Origin: Adiantum capillus-veneris
Lineage: Eukaryota > Streptophyta > Polypodiopsida > Polypodiales > Pteridaceae
Assembly (NCBI GenBank): GCA_014529385.2
Contig: CM043971.1
Location: 96,314,382 to 96,378,381 of the forward strand
Reading direction: 5' to 3'
Length of the DNA stretch: 64,000 nt
The notes beneath the pieces are model-generated. The model had not been told where the DNA came from, did not search any database, and saw nothing but the letters and a program-made list of their open reading frames with translations. Below, piece after piece: positions 54,340 to 63,256 of this stretch; position 1 is the stretch's first letter, and each line of letters begins with the position of its first letter. A program made the translations under genes and the position numbers.

Positions 54340-55907
54340 TGTAACATTTAATGGCCTAAAAACTTGTGTGTAGCGGAAATTGGCATGAACATAGTGGGAA
54401 TTTCATTAGCATAGATTCCTAATGCGAATTACAAGAGTGCTTGGGTGGAGAGAGCAACAAAAAGCATAACACCTAGTTAGATAGCATGAACAATACTTTC
54501 AAAAGAGAGAGAAATTAAGCTATTGACAACAGTTGAGGACCGGATTTGCATGGAGCCGGTCCCCCCTCCAAAAGGCTTTGTATTATGGTTTCTCCCATCA
54601 AGAGAGACATTGTACAATACAATTCTTCGTGTTCCTTCAAGACTAGCTAGTGCAATGAAGATGAAAGCTTCATGCACTAAGCAAAACACTTAGCAAACAC
54701 AACATCAATTATCCCCGGTCTCAGACCCAAGACCTCACACACCTTCGAAGATGGTGAGAGCTAGCAGGGTATGAGAGTAGATTGAGAGGAAGAAGGAGTA
54801 TCTTACGAGAAAGATGTGCATCTCCTCACATAATCACTCATATTAGCATAGCTTAGCTTAGTAATTAACATGGTAGAGGAGATGAGCATGCATTGAAGAT
54901 TGGCTCTTGGTTGGATTTGCATCCACATGCCAAGAGTGTGTCGATGTAGGCTTCTATCTCACAAGCTTGGAGTAGGTGATGAGCTCTCCATTAAATCTTG
55001 GGAAGAGATAGTCTTCTTTTCTTCACACATAGACTGTGTGTGTGATAATGCCTTGCAAAAATCAGCCCCCCCTCTCTCTCTCTCTCTCTCTCTTGGGTGA
55101 GCCCTCTTGCTAATTGCTCTTGCTATCTTTCCATTGGACCTCCCCAGGGCTAGCCAATGACTATTAAGTAGCATAAGTGATAGCCTTCTGACATGTGTCC
55201 CCCTTTCCCCTTTTGTGAGAGCTTTAGGTAATTTAATAATTCAACTAAACTCTCATTGGACCCCTTTGCCTCCTGGCCAATAGGAATCAGGCAAGCCATT
55301 GGGCTGCTGAATGCTCATTGGACCCCTTGGGAGACTGTCCAATAGTCTTCTAGAGGACTTAATTCTCATTGGTTATTTTCTTAAGTGTTTTTAAATTAAT
55401 TAAACTAGATTTACTCTAGCCTAATTCTCATTGGTCCACCTCCAAGGCCATCCAATAGGAATTGGGTACACCTTGTGGGCATCTGGCCTAGGGAGCTGAC
55501 ATGTGTCCCTCATTCCCTTTGTGTAAAGGGAGCTTGTGTGTGTGTGTGTGGCTTTCTCTCTCATCCCCTACATGCTAGGCTCGACCCCTCCTATGTAGGG
55601 ATGTCCAAAGACTTTTTTGGACACACACAAAGCATCCAATTCCCCTATGGTTGACCTTTGGACACAACCTTTGAATTTTGGAACCTTAGCATTTTGGAAG
55701 TCTTAATGGGCTGAACCTTAGGGTCTTTTTAGCCCATTGTTGCACATGGCTCTTTTACAGATGGCCCCCCCTTTGGATCCCTACTGTGGCCGGTCTGCTA
55801 GCTTAACCAATATTCTAGCTTTTTCTCCTCTGGCACTTCCCCATATTAAACGATCAGTTTAACTTGAGAAAATCATTTAGGAGAATTAGATATTGATTAT
55901 TATGACA
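54340..55907 (-). mobile_element. Solo LTR of the chromovirus family
   Basis: 1568 bp with TG/CA ends and a 5-bp TSD, no PBS or PPT beside it. On the minus strand it starts TGTCATAATAATCAATATCT and ends TAAATGTTACA. It shares blocks with 26536-28135, for example AAATGATTTTCTCA, AGGGGTCCAATGAG, and GTCTCTCTTGATGGGAGAA. A short (GA)n run lies at about 55073-55093. Recombination between two LTRs of one element leaves such a footprint. Confidence 0.93.
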
Positions 55908-55912
55908 ATAAA
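55908..55912. repeat. Target-site duplication ATAAA, right copy (solo LTR)
   Basis: Matches 54335-54339. Confidence 0.93.
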
Positions 55913-56300
55913 CATCCACCCTTTCAAGAGGAATGCTTCTTACATCCCCACCTCGGTGATAGCAATTACCCTTTGCATGTTGATATATGCTCGCACCATG
56001 CTGATTAGGATACTTAAACTTTAGCCCTATCTTGTTATTCTTGACAAAGATATCCGAGGTGTCTGCTACCATGTTTCCACCATGAATACTCATTGCAGAC
56101 CCTTCAACAGACATCTTGTATTGTGAATACTCTGAGGAGGTACTAGAGTTTTCTTGAATTGTAGTCAAGGGATCTAGGTCAAACAGATTGATGTTTTCCT
56201 TTGTAGACACCCTACTCTCTTGACTCTTTACACTTTTAGCACCTGACTTAAAGTACGCTCCTGATCTTAAAAACGTAAGAAGAAGTAAGCAGGATTGCAA
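55913..56300 (-). pseudogene. Gag-leader ORF, start part
   Basis: The minus frame from 56300 reads ENINLFDLDPLTTIQENSST, LKFKYPNQHGASIYQHAKGN and GGDVRSIPLERVDVY, then is broken by the solo LTR. Removing the LTR and one TSD lets the frame go on at 54334 with STCYVDINGAQYHAIEDPDS. I do not recognise the domain. It precedes the capsid. Confidence 0.55.
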
Positions 56301-57422
56301 GCTTGAAAACTTACCTCTACCACCTTGTCCTTTGTGTCACTTGTTGGACTCCTCTTGAATCTACACAAGTATGGTTAGTCTATTTGCAAGGGTGATACTG
56401 GAATTAGGGACAAATTTGCAATTATGCACAAATGTTACAAAATTCAACAAATCTGAGAACTGTCAACTCAATCAACACTCTCAAGGTATCTCTGGGCTTT
56501 AAGTGGTTACTGTCACAACCAAGGATAAAAAGTCAAAATTTGTATATCACCTCTCCTTTGAATATCCCTATCAATGTACAAGTGATTTCCAATTTAAATT
56601 TGCCAATTTAGGTCAAGACAAGTGTTTTACCCTTTCAAGCCAGATTTTGCAAATGGTCATAGATGCACTTAACTTGCTCCAAATGGTCTCAAAATTTTTG
56701 TGGGATCTTCCCTCGACATGATAAATTTATGGCTCAGAGGGTTTCTCCAAAATCCACTTTCTACAGTGGGGTAGTAACTCCATCACAATAAAGTTCCAGG
56801 GGCCTGTTTTTGGACTTTTTTGAAGAAGTCTCCCTACCCTTGTGTTCTCTATGCTTTTTTAGCCTTCTTCCCCAATTATCACTTGGTTTTGAACTTTGGT
56901 TGATTTTTAATGCCAAACCCTAAATTGTCACTGACGAACAGTTGAGATGATGACTGACTGGTCTCTAGTGGTCCAAAAGACTTCAAACTTGGTCAAAGGT
57001 CTTAAAATACTTGTTCTAGCTATGGTTAAGAGGGTTCCTCAGAACAACACCTCTATAGGGGTTAGTACTCTATCGCAATAGAGTTCCTGTCACTGTATTT
57101 TGGCCCTTTTCAAGGATACCTTGTCATCAATGTCTTATACCATTTGCCTAGGTCTCACACACCAAATTTCACCTCAAATGAAACACTTTTAACTTTGTGT
57201 TTTGCTCAATCGAATTTCACTTAAACCTTCAACAATGAATCTCAACTTGAGGGTCAAAAACTTATCCAAATGAGTTAAAACTTGATACACAAGGTTAGAT
57301 ACACATGTTAAACACTGGTGTATGCTCAAAGTTGCGAAATCACTCCATTTCTCTATTGTGGAACTCTATCGCGATAGAGTTTTTTTTAACTAATTTGGGT
57401 ATTTTTTAACTTTGAACCACAT
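56301..57422 (-). other. 5' leader of the large gypsy element with palindromes
   Basis: Non-coding. Palindromes of the GAACTCTATCG type: perfect 20-bp copy at 57362-57381 (41 bp after the LTR), a copy with a changed centre at 57067-57084, and a worn copy near 56776-56795. A possible PBS TGGTTCAAAG starts about 3 bases after the LTR end; I cannot name its tRNA. Confidence 0.75.
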
Positions 57423-58372
57423 TGTTGGCCGATCGCCACGAACGGACGATGCGGTATAGCAAGAACTCGACCAACATAAAAAGTATGTCAAACCGAGGAC
57501 GTAGTTGACCTGACTAGGGCACGGAGGCCTTGAATACGATGTCATGTACGACAAGGCAGTGAGGAAAGAGTGTCACCTCACAATGTGAGTGTAGCCTAAT
57601 GCAGAGATAGAAAATAGCTTGTCCGGTCATCCTGAGTCTCAAATGGTCGTTGGGGCATCAAACGAAGCCCAATCATCATGAAACTTAAAAGGAAGAGTCT
57701 CTACACCATGGGGAATGTGCCTAGGCAAGCCGCTCCAAAAACCCCAAAATCAATGAAAATGGAAAACCGCCATTGGTGACACCTCGATCCCACGCAAAAT
57801 CGAACTATTGTGGGCACTACCGGCTTAGCATCAATCCCCCCTACACAAGGCCATGATTGAATCTTGTGAAAACCCTCTGCATAAAGCAAAAAAAAACACG
57901 CAAGAGGCGACCTAGAGCTTCAATCGCTCATTGCGTCGCGTACACTCGGCAAACTTGACGTGCTATAGGTCTACATGTAGCCTAACACAAATAGAACCAA
58001 CACATGAAATCTTATTGCAAACAGATATCTGCACTTAGTGTAGTGAGAACGCAAAGAAACAAATGCTTCTCTTCCAAGCTCCAATGTATTGCAAATTCAG
58101 AAGGTTATTAGAGCTTTGGCTTATATAGTAAATTCCGAGGTTGTCAAAATTAAACAAAATTTGGTGAGTGGCTTAGATATGTATCTTTAAGGTCGTCTAT
58201 CTAGTTTCCATCTCAAATTGATGCATAGATTACAAATGCGATGATCCTGGAAATCCCGCAGGCTGACTTAAAAAGTAATCACAACGCCGGCTTTACGCGC
58301 GAAAATTGGTGATTACAAAAAGGTGGATGTTTTTAGGGTAGGGTGGGCTTTAGCATACTCATTCCATCAACA
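57423..58372 (-). mobile_element. LTR copy A of the large gypsy family
   Basis: 950 bp on the minus strand, TGTTGATGGAAT to GATCGGCCAACA. TATA box CTATATAAGCC at 58119-58130. A PPT-like tract lies on its upstream side (58373-58385), leader with palindromes on its downstream side. It therefore served as 3' LTR to the ORF X fragment above and stands as 5' LTR to the gag-pol below. Confidence 0.88.
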
Positions 58373-58385
58373 CTCCCCCCTCTCG
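58373..58385 (-). other. Polypurine tract upstream of LTR A
   Basis: The minus strand reads GACGAGAGGGGGGAG directly before TGTTGATGG. The same junction recurs before LTR B at 61168-61182. Confidence 0.85.
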
Positions 58386-58757
58386 TCAAGGTCCAGGGTC
58401 GTGGGGCAGGGGTTCTCGGCCACTCATCTATTGTCCATTAATGACAGTAATTTCAGCATGGGTTGTCAGATGTGAGACAAATCAGCACGCGTAATCACTC
58501 ATGGCAATGATTGCCAATCATTTTATGACACCTCAGCATGCGAAAAAATGGCTGTACTTGCGTTGCAGGACTGCACATGCTCGTCGTCAGAGTCAGTGCT
58601 TGGCCCCCCTCCCCTAGACCTTGACGGCCGGGAAAGGTCTTTTACTGACCTTTCCCTCGTAAAAACTGCTCTTGCCATGGCTCCCGGCTCCTCGCCGGTC
58701 GCCATGGGGTCGCACTTTTTACGGGGAAAGGTCAGTAAAAGACCTTTCCCTACCCCG
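58386..58757. mobile_element. Insertion of about 370 bp containing a double fold-back
   Basis: Comparison with the twin region at 61168-61190, where CTCGTC joins TTGTCGTCCCCGACAAG directly, shows extra sequence here between those two points. It is GC-richer than its surroundings. Flanks read CTCGTC and CCCGTC, a possible imperfect TSD. No ORF of note. Confidence 0.65.
58630..58750. repeat. Hairpin-within-hairpin inverted repeat
   Basis: Left arm 58630-58665 and right arm 58716-58750 are near-perfect reverse complements over about 35 bp (one indel). Each arm is itself a palindrome: GGGAAAGGTC and GACCTTTCCC around a 7-base centre. The loop of about 50 bp is GC-rich. Confidence 0.95.
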
Positions 58758-59640
58758 TCTTGTCGTCCCCGACAAGACCTTCTTTACTGGAGCAATGGCT
58801 CCGTCTTTTTCTTTTCTTGCATATGCCGCTCCTGGCGTCTTGCGCTCGTGCAACATAATGAACCTGGCTCTAAGATCTTTGCAAATTGGAATGAAGATCA
58901 TCGAGTCGTACTCGAATAATCGGGTCAAGAATGCCTCTGTGAAGGTTTGCATGAAGTGGCTTGGTAAGAACATCACCCTTGCGAAGAGGTCGAAAATGAC
59001 CTTCATCCGAGGCATGTCGTTTAGGTTGAAGACTAAGCCCTTGGGTCCCTCTAGAAAAGTTGTCCACTTGATAATGGTAGCTTCTGTGTTTCTGAAAGTG
59101 TTGATGCAAGCCGATATCAAGTGACAAATTGTCAGGGTCATCTACCATGTAAGATCTGGCTTTTTGCAGACGAGGCTAATCATGAACTTAATTGCTTTGT
59201 TCATGTATGCAATGGAAGGTGCTCCGTTTGGCTCGAGGTAGGCTGGATAGTTCAACCATTGGAAGTGTGTAGTCTTCAGCTGCTCAAAGCCCTCCCACTT
59301 CCTCCTTCAAGGTCAGGCAATATCCTACAAATAACTATCAAAGGACAAATAATTTCAACATCCTACAAATTGCAAATAACTATCAAAGGAGGTCTCCCTG
59401 TCAATTTCCTCCATCAACTTCCTCACTAGGCTTGTCCTTTGATAGTTATTTCTAAGGTCCTCGAGGAGAGAGGTATTTTTATTCTTGGAGCTCTTTTACC
59501 TCTTTATCATGCACTTCTATCTTCTTTCCCATAGCTACCATTTCTAGGCTCAGCTCTGCATTATTGGCTTGCTCATTCTCAAGTGCTTTGATTTGGAGGA
59601 GGTCTCCCTGTCAATTTCCTCCATCAACTTCCTCACAGTC
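58758..59640 (-). pseudogene. ORF X C-terminal part, copy A
   Basis: The minus strand reads MTLTICHLISACINTFRNTE, KWTTFLEGPKGLVFNLNDMP, VIFDLFARVMFLPSHFMQTF and LFEYDSMIFIPICKDLRARF, nearly the same as copy B. A deletion of about 70 bp removes the final coiled coil and joins the frame to GC-rich inserted sequence. Coiled-coil coding sequence decays upstream to about 59640, where it meets leader sequence at a recombination junction. Confidence 0.65.
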
Positions 59641-59647
59641 CTCCCAC

Positions 59648-59863
59648 TTCAAATTTCACTTAAACCGTCAATAATGAATCTCAACTTGAGGGTCAAAAAC
59701 TTATCCAAATGAGTTCGGAAACTTGATACACAAGGTTAGATACACATGTTAAACACTGGTGTATGCTCAAAGTTGCAAAATCACTCCATTTCTCTGTTGT
59801 GGAACTCTATCGCGATAGAGTTTTTTTTTACTGATTTGGGTATTTTTTAACTTTGAACCACAT
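59648..59863 (-). other. Leader fragment after LTR B
   Basis: Matches 57217-57422, including a perfect 20-bp palindrome at 59803-59822 (half-site AACTCTATCG). It stops at about 59648, where ORF X sequence of copy A begins. Confidence 0.88.
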
Positions 59864-61167
59864 TGTTGGCCGATCGCCATGATCGGACGATGCGGTATAG
59901 CAAGAACTCGACCAACATAAAAAGTATGTCAAACCGAGGACGTAGATGACCCGACTAGGGCACGGAGGCCTCGAATGCGATGTCATGTACGACAAGGCAC
60001 TGAGGAAAGAGTGCCACCTCACAATGTGAGTGTATCCTAATGCAGAGATAGAAAACAGCTTGTCCGGTCATCCTGAGTCTCAAATGGTCGTTGGGGCATG
60101 AAATGAAGCCCAATCATCATGAAACTTAAAAGGAAGAGTCTCTTCACCATGGGGTATGTGCCTAGGCAACCCGCTCTTGCCATTAGTGACACCTCGATCC
60201 CACGCAAAATCGAACTATTGTGGGCACTACCGGCTTAGCATCAATCCCCCCTACACAAGGCTATGATTGAATCTTGTGAAAACCCTCTGCATAAAGCATA
60301 ACGAAAAGAAACATGCAAGAGGCAACCTAGAGCTTCAATCACTCATTGCGTCGCGTACACTCATGCAAACTTGACGTGTTATAGGTCTACATGTAGCCTA
60401 ACACAAATAGAACCAACACATGTAATCTTACTGCAAACAAATATCTGCACTAACTGTAGTGAGCACACAAAGAAACAAATGCTTCTCTTCCAAGCTCCAA
60501 TGTGTTGCAAATCAGAAGATTATTACAAAATTTGAGCTTTGGCTTATATAGTAAATTCCGAGGTTGTCAAAATTAAACAAAATTTGGTGAGTGGCTTAGA
60601 TATGTATCTTTAAGGTTGTCTAGGGTAAGGGAGCTAGTTTAGAGACGAAAATTTTTGACCCCCAGGTTAGACACATATCCACCCCCAATTTAAAGGCAAG
60701 AAATTTGGCATATTCCTAGAATCTTGCTTATGTGTCATGTTGTGGTTTGCTGAAAAGTGTACCATTATTGGGTCTTGAGTGTCTCTAATGCTTCAAAAAG
60801 CCTCAAAAGCTAAATTTTTTCAAATGGAGCATTCAAATAATATCTAAACAATATTGATTTTGGTATCATTTGATTCGCCTTTTCATGAGGAATCTCGAGC
60901 AATGCGTAAATATTAAAAATGATGAGATTTGCAAAATCCCCCCCAAAAATATCAGGTTTCCATAAAACGCCTCTAAACTGGCTCCCTTACCCTATCTAGT
61001 TTCCATCTCAAATTGATGCATAGATTACAAATGCGATGATCCTGGAAATCCCGCAGGCTGACTTAAAAAGTAATCACAACACAAGCTTTAGGCGCGAAAA
61101 TTGGTGATTACAAAAAGGTGGATGTTTTTAGGGTAGGGCGGGCTTTAGCATCCTCATTCCATCAACA
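59864..61167 (-). mobile_element. LTR copy B of the large gypsy family, carrying a MITE
   Basis: Matches 57423-58372 along its length, with TG/CA ends and TATA box near 60543-60553. It differs by a 370-bp insertion (60623-60992), a deletion of about 35 bp near 60176 and scattered changes. Confidence 0.92.
60623..60992. mobile_element. MITE with 25-bp TIRs and TA target duplication
   Basis: 370 bp. The ends GGGTAAGGGAGC and GCTCCCTTACCC begin inverted repeats that pair over 25 bp with two mismatches. TA flanks both sides (60621-60622, 60993-60994), while LTR copy A has a single TA at the same place. A TA duplication fits Tc1/mariner-type (Stowaway-like) elements, but the terminus is not the usual CTCCCTCCGT. 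No coding capacity. Confidence 0.93.
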
Positions 61168-61182
61168 CTCCCCCCTCTCGTC
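61168..61182 (-). other. Polypurine tract upstream of LTR B
   Basis: GAGAGGGGGGAG on the minus strand directly before TGTTGATGG, about 25 bp after the ORF X stop. Confidence 0.88.
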
Positions 61183-61206
61183 TTGTCGTCCCCGACAAGA
61201 CCTTCT

Positions 61207-62100
61207 TTACTGGAGCAATGGCTCCGTCTTTTTCTTTTCTTGCATATGCTTCTCCAAAGCTAGTTCAATCTGCTCTAATGTGTTTGCTTCTTGTTGCGGT
61301 TTGTACAGTCTTGAAAATGGCGTCTTGCGCTCGCGCAACATGTAGCCAATGAACCTGGCTCTGAGATCTTTGCAAATTGGAATGAAGATCATCGAGTCGT
61401 ACTCGAATAATCGGGTCAAGAATGCCTCTTTGAAGGTTTGCATGAAGTGGCTTGGTAAGAACATCACCCTTGCGAAGAGGTCGAAAATGACCTCCATCCG
61501 AGGCATGTCGTTTAGGTTGAAGACTAAGCCCTTGGGTCCCTCTAGAAAAGTTGTCCACTTGATATCGGTAGCGTCTGTGTTTCTGAAAGTGTTGATGCAA
61601 GCCGATATCAAGTGACAAATTGTCAGAGTCATCTGCCATGTGAGATCTGGCTTTTTGCAGACGAGGCTAATCATGAACTTAATTGCTTTGTTCATGTATG
61701 CAATGGAAGGTGCTCCGCTTGGCTCGAGGAAGGTTGGATAGTTCAACCATTGGAAGTGTGTAGTCTTCAGCTGCTCAAAGCCCTCCCACTTCCTCCTTCA
61801 AGGTCAGGCAATATCCTACAAATAACTATCAAAGGACAAATAATTTCAACATCCTACAAATTGCAAATAACTATCAAAGGAGGTCTCCCTGTCAATTTCC
61901 TCCATCAACTTCCTCACTAGGCTTGTCCTTTGATAGTTATTTCTAAGGTTCTCGAGGAGAGAGGTATTTTTATTCTTGGAGCTCTTTTACCTCTTTATCA
62001 TGCACTTCTATCTTCTTTCCCATAGCTACCATTTCTAGGCTCAGCTCTGCATTATTGGCTTGCTCATTCTCAAGTGCTTTGATTTGGAGGAGGTCTCCCT
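61207..62100 (-). pseudogene. ORF X C-terminal part, copy B
   Basis: Minus frame 61746-61207 (179 aa): LACK of any known motif; readable blocks include MNYPTFLEPSGAPSIAYMNK, KFMISLVCKKPDLTWQMTLT, KWTTFLEGPKGLVFNLNDMP and FLPSHFMQTFKEAFLTRLFE, ending in a short coiled coil (NTLEQIELALEKHMQEKKK). The stop is about 40 bp from PPT and LTR, so this is the last ORF of its element. Upstream to about 62090 lies broken coiled-coil sequence (LQIKALENEQANNAELSLEM) with a fold-back (TAACTATCAAAGGACAA and complement). Function unknown. Confidence 0.65.
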
Positions 62101-63245
62101 TTCAATTTCTCAAGAGGCAGATCAGCTAGCAAGTAGCAAAGTGTAGGTGCATGTTGTAGGTTTATATGTGGCCCCAAGCACTTATGCAGGTAGGGCAAGG
62201 ATCAGGTTCTGTTTCGAGTGCTTAGAGCAGGCTTTTGGTGGCCTTCCATTGTAAGGGACGTGCATTACTGGTGCCAGATGTGCCACGAGTGTCAGACTAT
62301 AGGTGAAAGACGACTGGTAGCGGAGTCACAGGGCGCCATCATCGCACAAAGTATTTTCGAGAAGTGGGGTCTGGATGCAATTGGCCCTCTCCCAAAGTCT
62401 ACTAGTGGTAAGAAGTACGTGGTGGTAGCCATTGACTACCTTACAAGGTGGGTCGAGGCCAAAGCAGTGAAAGAAGTAAATGCTAATGTGGTGGCTCAGT
62501 TTGTGTTTGATAACATATGTTGCCGTTTTGGTGTTCCATGGGTGTTAGTTTCTGATAGGGGTCAGGGGTTTAGAAGAAAACTCATGAGCGCACTAGTGGA
62601 AAAGTTAAAGATTCAGCATAGGTTTTCCTCACCCTATCACCCCCAATGCAATGGTCTAGTCGAGAGTGCAAATGGTCAAATCGTCAAGATGTTAACGAAG
62701 TATGTGTATAAGCAAGAAGCTGAGTGTGAAGCAAATTTAGAGAAGTGTCTGTGGGCATATAGGACGTCCTATAAAGTGGCTACAAACTTTACTCCATTCG
62801 AGCTAGTCTATGGTAAGGAGGTTGTGTTGCCAGTGCATGCACAGCTAGGTGATTTAAAGGGTATGTGGCGTGTCAGTGCCACTCAACAAGGAATTCTACA
62901 GGATCGAATAGCCAGTTTGGAGGCTTTGCAGATGGACAAAGAGGCAGCAACAAACTACTATGTGAAGCAGAGAGAGAAGCGGGTTGCCAAGTTCAATCAT
63001 TTCTGTTGGACAAGAAGATAGAGGAAGGAGACCTGGTCATGAAGTATGAAAGCTACCTGGATTTCACATTCCAGAAGAAGTTCAAGAAGAAGTGGACAGA
63101 TCCATACAAAGTGAAGAAGGCCTTTCCGAATGGGACGTATCAATTGGTAAGAGAAAATGGAAAGCTTCTTAGGAACAGGGTAAATGGTTTGTGGCTCAAG
63201 TTGTATTTTGAGAGGGATCTAGTGCCTGAAGTGCAGCAAATTATA
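62101..63245 (+). pseudogene. Ty3/gypsy integrase, plus strand
   Basis: Frame 62218-63021 starts in the H2C2 finger (FWWPSIVRDVHYWCQMCHEC; its His part upstream is decayed). The complete core follows: VAIDYLTRWVEAKA, LVSDRGQGFRRKLM and CNGLVESANGQ (D, D, E). A frameshift near 63000 leads to frame 62865-63272 with the C-terminal domain (KKWTDPYKVKKAFPNGTYQL, NGLWLKLYFERDL). It is close in type to the 6675-8263 integrase. RT and gag are absent; the left end abuts ORF X copy B in the opposite orientation. Confidence 0.92.
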
Positions 63246-63256
63246 GTAAAGGGGGG
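63246..63256 (+). other. Polypurine tract of plus-strand gypsy element
   Basis: GTAAAGGGGGG directly before TGGGCAACCC, at the end of the integrase reading frame. Confidence 0.7.

Noticed and set aside
61207-62100. ORF X as a retroviral-type envelope gene
   Set aside because: Position fits, but I see no signal peptide, membrane segment or Cys pattern; it is mostly coiled coil and soluble-looking sequence.
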